64,000 nt of DNA from Vermamoeba vermiformis (GCA_045837725.1 JBEWZL010000084.1:1-64000); one strand, 5' to 3'. Numbered from the stretch's first letter, positions 12,488-25,126 are shown. Made by a program: numbers and translations. Notes: generated from the letters alone by a model not told the origin.

Positions 12488-12635
12488 TAGTAGTCATGTA
12501 GTGTATATATAACATTAAACTGATATTATCAGAACAAATTTCGTTGGCTACGCAGTTTTGGAACGACCAAAGTGAACTCAATTTTTTACCCCGCGTCGAA
12601 AACTTTATTCTTAATTACAATTAAATACAACCACC

Positions 12636-14299
12636 ATGCTGGCAAGGAAGTGTGCAACGACTTTATTGAGAAGTTTGGCTCGTAACTCGAGACCTCTCGT
12701 CGGCAAGTCTGCTTTGGCGAAGGGCAGAAAGATCCAGACGAGCGCATCTCGAACCCAGTCCATTTTTTCCACAAATTTTAATACCCCGAGAACAAATTGC
12801 AGAAATTATTTCGTGACTCGAAGGCTACTAGATGCGAACAAGCCTGAAGAGGGATCCGAACAAGATGCGAATGTAGAAGGTGAGATAATACACCAAAATA
12901 TTTTTCTGATATTTTAAATTAATTTTTTAGTTTAATTTGACCAAAATGTTGTCGGATCTAATTTCATTAATTCCACCACAAGCAATTGCTTCCAGAAAAT
13001 ATTTTGGCTTAATTTAATACTAAAATTCTGGTTATTGACTCATAATGTGCAGATATGGGAGCAGCTTTGTTCAATAATGACGTCACCGTGATTGAGTCCT
13101 CAGATCAAGCCTTTGAGGAACATGTGCTCAACTCACCGGTGCCTGTTATCATCGAGTTCTATACCCCTGGGTACGTTCTGCCTACTAGCATAATATTGTC
13201 TCTAGTAACACTTGAATAGTTCCGTGCCTTGCAACCAGATGCACGAGAAGTTCATGCAGCGCATTAACAAATACAGCCCCGCACTCAGGTAAGTCACGCG
13301 AGTACTGCTAGTGACTGCGGTCTTAACACTCGTACTCGCGTGTAGATTGGTCCGCATCGACGTTTCTAAGAACGCCAAGCTGGCGCAAGATCTTCGCGTC
13401 CCTGCACTGCCGTTCTACTTTGCATTCTACGGCGGTCGACCTTTCAACACGATGACTGCTGTGCCTGTAAGTTCAATTCGCGGAGTGTAATGAGCAATGC
13501 GATCTAACCCAGTGCGCGTTACAGGACGATAAGCCCGTGGATCGATTCATTGACACGGCTCTCAAGATTGGTGCCAGCAGAATTGTGAATGAAATTTACA
13601 CGCGCGCAGAACAGAAGTTGAACGAGAAAGATTTGAGCGGCGCAGCTGCTTTGTTCGGTGCAATTCTGAACGAGCAGAGATTGAAGTGCGAGTCCATTGG
13701 CTTGGCTGGTTTGGCGCTCGTGGGTGTTGCTGAAGGAAAGGTCGAGGAGGCCAAAGAGATTATTGATAGCATTAAGGTAATAACAGCAACGTTAATAACA
13801 ACATACTAGTTATTTTAACATATTCGTTGCAGCAACGTTACCCCGCTGACGTCAAATTCCCGGCAGTCAGCAAGGCTATCAGCCAAGTTGAATTGGCTAT
13901 GCAAGCTGCTGGTGCTAAGGTACGACTTAACTGTGAACTTGCTGAAGTTGTGACGTAGCTAATATTTCTTTCTTAAGAGTATGGACACGACGGATCTCGC
14001 TGCTAAAGTCGCGGCAAATCCCGATGATTTGGATGCTCGATTTGATTTGGCCGTGGCTCAAAATGCTGCCGGTCAATACAACGAAGCCATTGACAGCTTG
14101 ATTGAAATTGTGAAACGCGTAAGTAATTGCGAGATAATCAGCTAAAAAACGAGGCTTATTGTTTTGAACCTTACAGGACAAGACTTGGCAAGACAGCAAA
14201 GCTCGTTCGATGATCTTGAAGATGTTCGAGACCTTGGGTGCGGATAATGAGATCACGAAGAGTGGTAGAAGAAAGTTGACTAATGCTTTGTTCCGATAA
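12636..14299 (+). CDS. Mitochondrial thioredoxin-TPR protein (YbbN/CnoX type)
   Basis: ATG 12636 opens an Arg/Ser-rich, acid-free leader (MLARKCATTLLRSLARNSR), a good mitochondrial targeting peptide. After an intron of over 100 bases comes a thioredoxin fold (about 13050-13470; VIESSDQAFEEHVLN, VIIEFYTPG, VPALPFYFAFYGG). The active-site loop reads SVPC, so the first Cys of CxxC is replaced by Ser. Bacterial YbbN/CnoX also carries a variant SxxC-type loop and acts as a chaperone-holdase rather than a reductase. The rest (13530-14290) is helical TPR-like repeats, also as in YbbN (AAALFGAILNEQ, NPDDLDARFDLAVAQ). A mitochondrial co-chaperone role is inferred. Stop TAA 14297-14299. Confidence 0.85.
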
Positions 14300-14515
14300 T
14301 GCGAGAGAGAGCACCGTTAGATAAGAATTAAAACACAATTCAATTCTTGAGCGTACATAAACGCTTAATTCTTACCCTTCTATTCTTTTCTTGAATTCTT
14401 CAAGAATGTAAGGATCTGATTGAATTTTACCGAAAATTCTCACTGGCTTGAATTCTTACCACGGGCTTAAAAGCGCTCGAGCAGCCATTTTTTTTCATTC
14501 CTCAAAACTAACAAC

Positions 14516-14836
14516 ATGGAGCAACGAAGCAAAATATTCAGATTCAACGCACCCAAAACTGGAGACAACAACAAGCACGTTGTGTCAACTTGGTATGTTG
14601 AAGGAGCCGAAGTAAGCAACCTCATGGTGACACACGTTTGGTTTAAAATGGAGCACAACATCGCCGAAAGAGAAGCCGCGATGCCGGTCGGACCTCAACC
14701 TGGCAACTCTGTAGCCTGGGCTAATATTGTGACTATCAACCAAGATCCCACTACCAAGAGAATCCAAATCTCCGTCGACCATTGGCTTCACGACAAAGAC
14801 TCCGAGTTCTCCTGCCAGTTCATCAGACGGGGTTAA
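14516..14836 (+). CDS. Small orphan protein, 106 residues
   Basis: Single exon with ATG at 14516 in the context AACAACATGG. No signal peptide or membrane segment. Alternating hydrophobic residues suggest a beta-rich soluble fold (HVVSTWYVEGAEV, VAWANIVTINQ, RIQISVDHWLHD). I do not recognise the family. Codon use matches the neighbours, and upstream sequence (14330-14470) is AT-rich with several GAATTCTT-like words. Function unknown. Confidence 0.6.
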   Translation: MEQRSKIFRFNAPKTGDNNKHVVSTWYVEGAEVSNLMVTHVWFKMEHNIAEREAAMPVGPQPGNSVAWANIVTINQDPTTKRIQISVDHWLHDKDSEFSCQFIRRG

Positions 14837-15264
14837 TCCACCTTAAGGCGTGTAGCTCCTTCCGAGGGGTATTTTAGCAAGAGCAATAAAACAAACGAGC
14901 GCACGAAGTGCTTTGAGTGTTCTTTGCATGCTGTTCTTGTTGCGTAAATGATGTTTAAATGCTACGAGCCTTAAAAGTACGGCAATCTTGAAATCGGAAA
15001 ACTTGAATTTTTCTCTTATCAGGCCCAATAAACTTTAAATTATTTGACATAAGCTCCCCAGGAGATAAAATCCACTGCCGAAACGCACAATTTAGCGGCT
15101 TCAAAATTAGCCTGCGAAGATAAATTACTTTCCGAGCTAAATATGGATTTCTGCGGTTATTATTCTCAGTCATCAACGCGTTTAACGAATTACATATTTA
15201 CTGTTTACAAACTACATTACTAAACTAAAACTACAAAACAATGAGGACACAACAGAAGATAGCC
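14837..15264. other. Intergenic stretch
   Basis: 428 bases between the 3' ends of the convergent orphan gene and the second 7TM gene. An AATAAA-like word near 14885 may be the polyadenylation signal of the orphan. Nothing else recognised. Confidence 0.5.
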
Positions 15265-17138
15265 TTAAAGCGCGGCTCTGCTTCTTACAGCCTCAGGACT
15301 TTGTTCAGGTGATATCTCTCCAGTTTCGTTCGTGGTACTCGTTGGAGAAAAAGTTTTGGAACTGCTGCCACTCGATCCCTTCAGTCGGTACCGCTTCGAT
15401 AAATAAAAAGCAATCACTAAGCACAAAGAAGCTAAATGTTCTGCTCCATAGAATAATGCCGTTGTTACGACCATGATAACTGGTCCGTTGTCGCTATCGA
15501 TAAACACGTTGAATAGAATTAGGGCCACCGAAGCAATTGCCAAAAATATTCCCATAGCAAATAGTACAATGGTCATCTGAGAATACTATTGGTTAGTACC
15601 GCTTAAAGAGTATAGCCAAGGTCGATTACCTTTGTTGCGCGAGATCGAAGTGCTTCTGAATTTCGAAGGCGACGGAAAATTCGGATGGAGGTGACGACGT
15701 AAAAAATAACCAGTATAACACCGTAGAACGCTTGAACTGCCATCGAGAAGTAGACCACGTTCCTTCTTTGGATCAAGTTATACGCTTGAAAGATGACTTG
15801 TATAATTTCGATGGCCATGATGATAGACGCAAACACGAAAAAACCAATCTTGAGCCGATCCAAGAAGTAATTAATTTTCAAATTACTTTTCGACAAGCTC
15901 TCGTGCCTGGATCCATACAAATTATCCGTTAGAAAAAGAGTCAGGTTCGTTAACGAAAGGTCAACTGTACCAAAAGCACGTGATTAACAGTGCACCGGTG
16001 TAAATGAAAGGTGTGGCCCAAGTGAGTAGAAATGAGTTGGCGATGTAACTGAAGATCAGTCTCATGCCAAAGGGACTCGCAATGGTTGGAATACCAACTA
16101 TGACAAATATAGAAAGTTAATATTTCATGAAATCTAAAAATATCGTCCGTAATTACGCGTCCGAACTTACTCGCGTTTGCTATAACTTGAAGTATGAGAA
16201 CTATCAAAGGTAAGGCTGTTGCGTGAAAGCACTTATTGCGATGCGAGTAGATCAGGAGTTCGACAAGCTTATGGCAACTGAGTATAAGAGTAACGAGGCA
16301 GATTATGCCAATAAACACTTGAACGAAAATAACGACGGGCATGTTGGCGATCTCCACCCAAAGATTGACATCTGTAATTAAGGGATAGTTAGGAGAATGT
16401 TCGCAACGATCTTAATCTTAAAGAAGAATTCGCTCACAATCTTAAATTAACCTAATTTTATAGCCACGGAGATTTTCCGATAATTTGGAGTATTAATAAT
16501 TATAATTACCTTCTGAAGTGTCTATTTCAGCATACAGATTTACTCCCATGTCCGTAAAGTTCTTATACAATGAGACAAATTTGATGTAGTAGGGTTCGCC
16601 GATTTGCGTCATGACGATAGAAATATCTCCCGTAGCGTCCCAGCCGTCTTTTAAATTGAATTGGAGATTGCCTGGCACTAATTACACGGTTAATTCTATG
16701 CTAGTAGTCTTACTAAGTTCGGAAAATACCTGTTTTCCATGATTCCATAATGATTCCTGCTGCACCGCGACTTTGCAATTGTCGTGTGATATCCTCTGGA
16801 GGTACTGTTATAGGAAGCCAAACGATACAACCAGTGACGTCACTGTCCGTAGGTTTTGCAAGTTTTCCTGAAGCAATGAAACCGTTCGTTCCTACATAAT
16901 TAGGTAAGTATCCAACACAAAAAATATGTTAAAGTGATTCGATTAGTTTACCTTTGAATACTATTGGAATGCTAGGAAATTGAGCGATAATTGTATTGTT
17001 TTCTGCTTTCACGATAAGCTTGCATCGACTAAGACTGATGAACGCTAATTGACCGAATATTAGGACTGTAGGGGTTGTAATATTTTACTTACAGCCTAGA
17101 ACTAAGGCGACGACAAGACAAAGTGTGGTGAGCTTCAT
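15265..17138 (-). CDS. Second PA-like/seven-TM receptor-like protein
   Basis: Starts at ATG 17138 with a signal peptide (MKLTTLCLVVALVLG) closed by an intron. The ectodomain follows (CKLIVKAENNTIIAQFPSIP, then IVWLPITVPPEDI and GAAGIIMESWK), the last being the PA-domain-like core. A spacer exon (16678-16500) leads to NLWVEIANMPVVIFVQVFIG, the first membrane segment. Further segments lie at 16357-16160, 15920-15610 and 15576-15400, totalling about seven. The cytoplasmic tail is Ser/Thr-rich with an SPEQSPE motif. Exon order and lead-in (DVN-W) match the gene at 1848-3645, so this is a paralogous pair within 15 kb. A surface receptor is inferred; ligand and G-protein coupling are unknown. Confidence 0.75.
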
Positions 17139-17829
17139 GTTGTGGGCGATCGGATCTCTCTTAACTGTTAAATTAAAAGTCGTTTGAATTTAATTTATCT
17201 GTTTTGTTTATAGAAATTCTATTTTTGTATTAAAGTTGCCAACTTACATAAGGACAAATATGTAAAAGCGCCAACCCTGGAGTTATTATTAAGTAGGTAT
17301 TCTTGATGATGTTAAACACTCCTGCAACGAAATGGCGAAAATAATTATTTGCCCCACGATCAAGTTATTTGTAATCATGACTTATTGAAATTAGGAAAAT
17401 ACGGATCTTACTCCAAAATTAGTAAAAAATTATAGAACACTGGATACCTCATTAGAATGGAGTCATGGCTAAGCAATTGCGATGAACCATAATTGTGCAC
17501 AGGCTAAGCATGCCCGCGAAACTAAAGGGATATTGCTGCTCGAAGGACAGCTGCCGGGCTTATTTCCGCCATCGAACCGACTCGATGGCACGTCATAGTG
17601 AACGGACATGCGTGTCCAGTAGCTCCAGGATTAGCTTCAACATCTAAAAATACATTAGAACGGGATCCGTTCGGGAACAGAGTAAGTCAAATTTACCCGT
17701 ACTGTAGGAAGCAAGTTGGATACCATCAAAATAGCAGCGCGTAAATGATGTAATAAATCAGAGGCAGCCTCTTTGCTATTCCAAATTTATTCTTTCCCTA
17801 GGTCTATTTCTCGAAGACCACATTCAAAT
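17139..17829. other. Intergenic region with a possible small minus-strand exon pair
   Basis: On the minus strand at about 17775-17545, two short open pieces are separated by a GTAAAT...TTTTAG intron. They encode amphipathic helices (AASDLLHHLRAAILMVSNLL and LKLILELLDTHVRSL, then stop). No start codon is obvious, so this could be a small helical protein missing its first exon or chance. The rest of the stretch is AT-rich 5' flank of the receptor gene. Confidence 0.3.
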
Positions 17830-19260
17830 TTATGGGGTGAATGAAGACAGAACAGGGGCATGTCCTTCAACCACTGCAATTAACTTGTCCTTCACTAACT
17901 GGTAACTTGGTTCCCCCGTGTGAAAGCCAAACGTTTTGTGCGATCCCCCCGGGTAGTAGCCGTCGAAGTGGTACGCCCGTTGACCCGTCTTGCCGTCCAC
18001 TTTGTTCATCTCCAGGAAGAAACTACAGCAAGATTAGCTCGACAAGCGTCAATTCGTGACGAGCGCGTACCTGTTGGTCGTATCGTACGAGCCACAACTG
18101 AATCTGAATTGCACTTTGTCGTCTTTGGTCACGTGACAGTCGTACTTCATGGCCATGGAACCCTGTAGAATACTGTTATAAGGCTTGCTTATTGCGCTAT
18201 GACCGTACTTGTCCTTCAAGCGTGAAGTACTCGTAGACGATGACTCTGTAGCCGTTAATATCGAGCTGCTCGCGACAAAATCTAGGAGCTTTGACGTGCC
18301 CTTGACGCCAGTTCTCGAACAATATTTGACGTTGATGCAGGGCTTCAGTTTCGCGCTGAAGTGCGTAGTTGAGTTGGATCAACTTACTGCGTGCTTGCCA
18401 GTCATGAGGCGCTAGTTCTAGCACCCTTAAGAAGCATTCAATAGCTTTCTCGTGCTCCTTCGCTAGCTGATAAATCTACGCAAAGTTGAGTAATGCTGCG
18501 GCTGTTCACTGAAAATGACATGTGGCATACCTGTCCCAAATTGAAATAAGCGTTTACATACGCTGGATTGCATTCAGTAGCCTTCTTTAAGTGCTCTATT
18601 GCCTTCGCGTCGTTATGCGAACTCGCGGCTATGCTGCCGATCTGATAGTGCGCCTGAGCGTGTTTCGGATCGTGCTTGATGCATTCTTCGAACGCTGTTA
18701 ATGCCTTCTGTGTATCTTTCATATCACCTGCGTATAATACACCCAGCTCGTACCAGTATTTGGTCACATTAGGAGCCAGAGTCGTTGCTTTTTCAAAGTG
18801 ATGAACTGCCGTTGCTGTATCTTGATTATACCTATTCAACCTACATTAGACGAATACTAAATAATATATTTACATTACCTTGCAATTAATCCTCGCCAGA
18901 AGTGCGCTGCTGCATTGTTTGGATCCATTTTTATCGCCTTAGAAAAAGCTTCTATGGCCAAAGGGTCTTCTTCGAGATAAAAGTGCGCCTAAACATTTGT
19001 CAAGAATAATTAAAATAATTTCGTAATTTATTGGTCGCTAATTGATGTAATCGACCAAATTTTCAAATAAAATGTTAAATTCCAGATCGACCTACCCTTC
19101 CAATTAATACAAATGACTCAGCACTTGGGTTGTTTTTAGCACTGTCCTCCAAATTTTTGATGTAATTCTTCAGTCCCTCGAAAGTTTCAGTCCGCTTGGC
19201 TGGATCGGCTAATGATTGGACCAGCGCTTCTAACTGTGATGAGGCAGCTTCCATCTGCAT
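17830..19260 (-). CDS. TPR protein with an unrecognised C-terminal domain
   Basis: Starts at ATG 19260 (MQMEAASSQLEALVQSL). Successive TPR units follow with the W-L-G-Y-A-A pattern (AAAHFWRGLIARY; VTKYWYELGVLYAGD; AQAHYQIGSIAAS; VNAYFNLGQIYQLA; WQARSKLIQLNYALQ). Six introns of 50-60 bases. The C-terminal about 110 residues (FCREQLDINGYRVIVYEYF, MAMKYDCHVTKDD, YHFDGYYPGGSHKTFGFH) are beta-rich and not one I recognise. The stop is TAA at 17832-17830. The TPR part implies a partner-binding role. Divergent partner is not close; FBPase lies tandem upstream. Confidence 0.75.
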
Positions 19261-19470
19261 GTAGGCTGTTGTAACGTGGTTGTTAACAATTTAGAAAAAT
19301 CGGTCTTCTTTCAAAGAAATATTAGTAGCCCTTGCGCGTGTCAAATGTTCGAATTTAGCAAATTTAGCCTCCGTGGTCAAGGCCATGAAGCAAAGTACTA
19401 TGAAAGATATACAATTTATTGCCGGGCAACCTCAAACCAGAGCTCGCTGGCTCTCACTAGGAGTTTGCAC

Positions 19471-21352
19471 TTATTTGTCGCGCTTGCCCAAAATGAACTC
19501 TTGCGCGACTTCAACGTCACGCTTGTTGCCGACGTAGAGAGGTACTCGTTGATGCATTGACTTGGGCACAATATCGAGGACGTTTTCTTCACCAGTGCTG
19601 CCCTAGTAGTTCAAAGTATTGTTAGAAGATCTGTGTATGAAGAAACAACATTGGAGCCTCATAATATGTTTGAATATAAATGCTATCTTATACTTACGAG
19701 ACCACCAGCACGTTCGCAAATGAAAGACAAAGGAGCGCATTCGTACAACAATCTCAACTTGCCATTGGGTTCGCGCTTGTCTATTAACATTAAGGTTATT
19801 ATTATCCAACGCTAGTGTATTAAAGTGATATAGCTATACCTCTAGGATAAGCATAAACACCTCCGTACAACAAGTTGCGGTGGAAATCCGCAACCAAACT
19901 ACCAACGTAACGACCAGTGTAAGGTCTGCCTTCTTCCTATAATATTACATGACGTCAGTATAGGTCCTCGTACGAGTTAAAGGTCAACCTTACCTTGTTA
20001 GGGGTCTTGATCCAGTCAACAAATCCGGTCACGCCCTTGTCCCAGTATGATTGATAGGCCTCGTTGATGCTGTAGCACTTGGACTTGGCCGGCAACTTGA
20101 TGTTCTCGTGGGTCAAAATGAACTCACCAATTGAAGGATCGTAAGTGAAGCCTAATCAAAGTGAGCACGTGTGTTGCGGGTTCAAGATCCGATCCAACTG
20201 TCTTACCGTGAACACCGTGGTCGTGAGCAGTAGTAAATACGAGCATGCTGCTAGGACCGTAGAGGACGTAACCAGCGCAGACCATGTTGCGACCAGGCTG
20301 CAACAAGTCTTCTTCGACTGTCGCCTTTTGCGTGTTGGGTGTTTTACGCTTCCAGATGCCGAAAATAGTACCGACCTAACCGACATTAAATTAGTCTCAT
20401 AACATATGACGGACTAGTATTCGGTGCGTAGTGACGTACAGGAATGTTGCAAGCAATGTTGGAGCTTCCGTCGAGAGGATCCATAGCAACAATGTACTTG
20501 CCGCCCAAAGCGTGTTGTTCCTAATAAGGAAATATTAATTTAAAGCTGCGATATATATCCAATCGCATAGCACAGTCAATCGGCTACTAAAACATACTTC
20601 GGGGTAGATGGGTTGATCCTCTTCTTCACTGCACATCATACAGACCAAACCGGTAGCCAACAAACGGCGCTTCATAATGCTGTTCGACAAAACGTCCAAG
20701 ATCTGGACTTGTTCGCCCTAAGAAACAATTCCCTGGATGTCAGAAACAAATCGAACACTTGGCAAATTCTGATTTACGACAAACATAAAAATTAATTTGT
20801 AAACATTATTGACTGCGATCCGTTGTTGTTGGGTGGCCCAATTTTCAGCGGGATCTAACCCCCGTGATTTGTTTAATTGAACAGGAAGGCTTTGACCCAA
20901 ACAAAATAAATTAAAGTGTATGCAAATAAATAAAATTATTATTATTAGGAAATGTCAAAGTTGAATAAAGTTTCTAGACGCTTCGAAGCTAGATCTGTCT
21001 TACCTGAACATTCTTATCGCCAGTAGCGCCAACAACTTCGGCAATACCAGCCAAAGTTACTTTATCGCGGATAATCTTAGCGGCCTACAAAGATATTTTA
21101 GAAAATTGAAAAATTTTTAGATCGGATGTAGACGGCTTTAAGAGGAAATTAGATACATTAAATTAATTATATACTTACGACAACAATTTCAGAGAGCAAA
21201 CGAGTGAACTCTCCGGTTGCCTTTGGGTGCTCAAGTTGACTTTTACGAGATGCAACATTAGCTTTAATTTATCTAACGGTAAGATCCCATAAATAAACTT
21301 ACGTGCGAGCAAGGTGTTGATTGACAGTGGTACCAAGCTTAGAATCAGCCAT
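19471..21352 (-). CDS. FBP1: Fructose-1,6-bisphosphatase, class I
   Basis: Removes the 1-phosphate of fructose-1,6-bisphosphate, the committed step of gluconeogenesis in the cytosol. ATG 21352 opens [16 protein letters not shown]. The metal-site signature [10 protein letters not shown] is present, preceded by an acidic SEEEDQPI stretch (the Glu-Glu pair that binds metal). The substrate-binding tail [20 protein letters not shown] and [16 protein letters not shown] match the class I enzyme. The protein ends in EFILGKRDK with TAA at 19473-19471. About nine exons with short introns. No truncation seen, and length (about 340 residues) is normal for the family. It is head to head with the F-box/ankyrin gene, 276 bases apart. 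Confidence 0.96.
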
Positions 21353-21628
21353 TGTTTCGTGGTGTGATGTGTTAGTGTCCGCAGTGTGGGGAGAAAAATG
21401 ATGCATTGCAACCTCAGGCACGTCTTTTCATTAAACAAACCAAAAGCGCAAATAGAAACACTTTAGCTAATGTTACATTCTTTATATATGTTATCGGCGG
21501 GATACAATTGCTTCTAGAACACCATAGAACAAGGGAAACAGAACACTAGATCCGGAGCTTCTAGATTTAGCAGCCATTTTACCAACCGCTATTTCGACAT
21601 TTTAAAGATATTATTCATTATTTTGGCG
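21353..21628. promoter_or_regulatory. Divergent intergenic region
   Basis: 276 bases between the FBPase start (minus) and the F-box/ankyrin start (plus) must hold both promoters. No specific motif recognised. Confidence 0.4.
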
Positions 21629-22726
21629 ATGGATTCCGCGAGGTAAAATTGTTTTTCAATTTTGGTTTTATTCGGAGTCGATCTAATTTTAATTGCTAGC
21701 ACAGGCTCAATAACATTTTTGCTGGATGGACTTCCATCGGAAATATGGCTCCACCATATTTTTCCGCACTTAGTTCGCAGCTGGATGTCGGTCTCAAAAT
21801 CTTATTTTACACTGGCTGTCACAACCGCATTCAATTCACCACGCGTGCTGCATTCACATATAGTTATATTATTCAACTCTGTTATTGCTCTGGATAATCG
21901 AGAGAATCTGGAAAAAGCGCTGAAAAGCCCGAATTTTGAAGATCTGACGAGTATCGAGTTTGACGACGGAGTTTCAATAGCAGCAAGGCTAAATAGTCAT
22001 CGATGCATGCCTTTATTATTGCAAAATAAGATGTTTAATTTACACCAACATCACGCAATGCGAGAGGCAGTGTGTAATGGAAGCCTCGAAGTGTTACGCC
22101 TTTTGTTAGCACATCCAGGCCTCGACTACAACATTTTTCGTTTGCTATTAACTGCCGCTCAACGTGGACAAGTAGCAGCCATCAAAGTCCTCGTAGAAGA
22201 CTTTCCAAATGCAGAAACCAATGAGGCAGCGTTCTCCGCAATGCTGCGCGAATCTATCAGAGAAAATCAGGTGAACGTCATGGAATACTTGCTAAACGGA
22301 GACTTTTCGATGGATATTGACTACGGAATACACACTGCTATTAATGAGCATAGAGCCGATATCGTTGAGCGATTGTATCAAGATCCACGCGCCACCGTAT
22401 CGACTAACATGCTTCAAAATGCAATCGAAGTCGACGCAGCAGATATAGTAGAGCTGTTGCTTAATTACGGCGTGATGCCTCAAACCGAGGATCTGCTGGA
22501 AGCTGTTCATGCGAATGCTCCTAATGCCTTGAGAGTGTTGCTGAAAGATGGACGAGTGGATCCAGCCAATTCGAATTATTGGGCACTCAGAGTAGCGATT
22601 GAACGCAATGAGAAGGAATTGGTCGACGTTTTCTTGGCTGATCCCCGTTTAGACGAAAGCGAGTTGCCTCAAGACCTAATAGACATGCTACATACATTGC
22701 AATTAACTATAAAAAGCGACTATTAA
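21629..22726 (+). CDS. F-box-like/ankyrin-repeat protein
   Basis: I place the start at ATG 21629 (MDSA). The 14-base first exon ends at a GTAAAA donor and joins an acceptor near 21700 (GCTAG), which keeps phase and reads STGSITFLLDGLPSEIW. That alternative is better than starting inside the intron. LDGLPSEIWLHHIFPHL is an F-box-like motif. It is followed by degenerate ankyrin units (AVCNGSLEVLRLLLAHPGLD; AAQRGQVAAIKVLVEDFPN; AIEVDAADIVELLLNYG; AVHANAPNALRVLLKDGRVD). About 345 residues. Proteins of this plan recruit substrates to SCF ubiquitin ligases, and protists often carry large families of them. Stop TAA at 22724-22726. Confidence 0.8.
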
Positions 22727-22824
22727 CATACGTGTGCTGAAAATTGTTTCTGGATGTAACTCTTTTCGTTTTGGATTGGTTCTATTTATTACAAGAACAA
22801 TAGTATAACAAATAATATAATAAT

Positions 22825-24795
22825 CTATTTCTTAGCAGCAGGAGGTTTCTCGCCAGGTCTTAAATCGCCAATTTGAGTCGGATGCAAGAAGTTGACCAGG
22901 ATCGGATGTTCTTTGGTGTTGTCAAGTACAAGCAAGCCGTGCAAATAGGTTTCAAGTGCCTTGCGCTTTACCTCGTGGTCTTTTTGAAGAGGACCAAAGC
23001 TTGGCAAATCGACCTGACCGCTCTTCAAAACCTTCTTGGATTTGAGTTTTGAATGCAGATCTTTGAACTGACCATATCGTCGATAAATGGTCCATGTCTT
23101 GCCTTGCTGTGTCACTTCAATCTTGAACACCGTAATTTTCTTGCTGCTGCCGTGCATTTCCGGACGTTCTTCAGCGCTTTGCATGATAGCCATAATGGGA
23201 CCACTCAGCTGTTCGAAGGAAGCAGCGACGAGTTCCTCAAATGTAGCATTCTTTTCGTTAGTTGGTGCCGCAGTTATTGGCAGGGCCTTGACTTGCGCTT
23301 TTTCCTGAATTTTGTTGTCGCGGACCTTGACCGACTTGCCATAAGTTGACTTCAAAATGAGCACTTGGCCTTCTTGTTCAGGCCAATCGTTGCTTCGTTC
23401 GGATACCACTTTAGCTCCGTCAACTATGACGTGTGTCAAATTACAAGTACGATCAATGCTTAGGTCAGTGACACTTACGTTTGTGAGCAGCCGGCTTTGC
23501 GGCGTCAGCCTTTGCAGCATCTGTGCCGGGCTTAGCTTCAATCATTGAAAGCTTAGTCTCCGTAGTAGTAACAGTAGTAGTCGTTGTAGTAGCTGTGGCA
23601 TTACTGTTTGGTTGTTCAGTGACTGTTGTCGGCTGAGCAGGGGTCGGTTCGGTCGGAGGTTGCACGGGCTGATCTGATCCAACAACTTCGTCATCATCTT
23701 TTTCTTCTGGCCGATTTTCACGCACGGAAGTAGCGCAAATAGGACAGAAATTCCATTCGCGATTGATCGAATAATTGCACACGTGGCAGTGGAGAGGAAC
23801 GTTGGGATCGAGTTGTTCTAAGCTGTAAGTACGTTCGATAACTGTTGGTGGTACACTCGATGAATCAGATTGTCTAGTGCCGTGTACTTCGAGCAACTAA
23901 TTACATATTAGCACAATTAGGGGTTAAAAAAAAAATAATAAATTATTTGTGGATATTCGTTTGGTCGTCTAGACCTAGTTTAAAATGAATCCTTACTCTC
24001 TTGCTCTTATTTATGTCTTCAAACACGTAGAAATAATCGTCATTCTTGAATGAGTGCTCTGCTAAAATTATAAAATAAATAATTTAGAAGTGCACTTGTT
24101 ATCTACTCATAATTAAAAGGGCAATAAGCCATTAATAGTTTTAGAATGCGTTATTTAATAAAATAATCGTATTCATTGTAGTGGTTGTTTACCTTTAGGC
24201 ACTGATACGAAAACATGTTTGTCCATTAAAAATTTGCCCAACACAACGCCATATTCTTTACTTGGTGCGTAACCTTTAGATTCGAGCCAATCAACGAGCT
24301 CCTTGCCCACAAAACATTGCTTGTGAGTACTCCAACCTTTTTTTCGATCTTTAACGGATACGCCTGTCAATATTGAAATATGATTAGCGCACCGATACGA
24401 TAACCTAGTAGATGAGCAAGCGACATTGCACGGAAATTAATTAATGAAATTAATTTAATCAGGAATATTCGTATGACCGAATTATTCTAGAAGCTAAATT
24501 TACTGCACCAACTGAACTACCATGCCAAACATATAACACCATTATATTTACCTGTAGTAGGGTCTCTGATTTTTTCATTGATCTCGCCCAACTGTCAAAA
24601 AAAAATTTAGATCTTGTATTATAAACTTTCCACACGTGGGGAATTTGAGTTGTATTATTATAGAAAATAGTAAAATAAATATTTTTAATAGTATAATCTC
24701 CATCTGCAACTTACTTCGGAAAATGTCAATCTTTTCTGACCCAAGAAAAGCACTGGCTCTCCTGAGTCGGGATCACGAAGAACTTGATAGCTCAT
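22825..24795 (-). CDS. DEP/zinc-ribbon/PX domain protein
   Basis: ATG 24795 starts MSYQVLRDPDSGEPVLFLG. A DEP domain follows (24370-24190; WSTHKQCFVGKELVDWLESKG, VLGKFLMDKHVFVSVP), usually a membrane or GPCR-recruitment module. Then comes a four-Cys zinc ribbon (CHVCNYSINREWNFCPICA) and a long Pro/Thr/Ala-rich linker with a run of Thr (23640-23540). The C-terminal half is a PX domain (23120-22870; KIEVTQQGKTWTIYRRYGQF, LPSFGPLQKDHEVKRKALETY), which binds phosphoinositides through the RRYGQF arginines. An endosomal or signalling adaptor is inferred. Stop codon at 22825. No missing key residue is seen. Confidence 0.82.
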
Positions 24796-25126
24796 GTTGT
24801 AATAAATTGTGCTTGTAATAAATGAATAAAATAACCCTTTTTCATGAACAAACTTGACGCTTGACATCCGTTCATTATTTTACAGTGCACAGTTGCAAAT
24901 TGAAGTATCTTTATTGTTGGCGAGTTGCAAGGGAGGTGGGTCATAAAGCAATAAGGGCGGTATCATATTTGTAGATTCAAAGAACTCGATCTAGACTCTC
25001 CGTTCATTACTAGTTACGGTTGAAACCATTTTTTGGGTGTCAAATTTTAACTCGGGTAAACACAAAATTACAACGCGAAGGTTACTTCATTGACTTTTAC
25101 TTTTATCTGTTGCAACAAAACCCGTG
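24796..25126. promoter_or_regulatory. Divergent intergenic region
   Basis: 331 bases between the DEP/PX start (minus) and the secreted EGF-type gene start (plus). AT-rich, no recognised motif. Confidence 0.4.

Noticed and set aside
25124-25126. GTG as start of the secreted EGF-type gene
   Set aside because: An ATG follows directly at 25127 and eukaryotic starts at GTG are rare.
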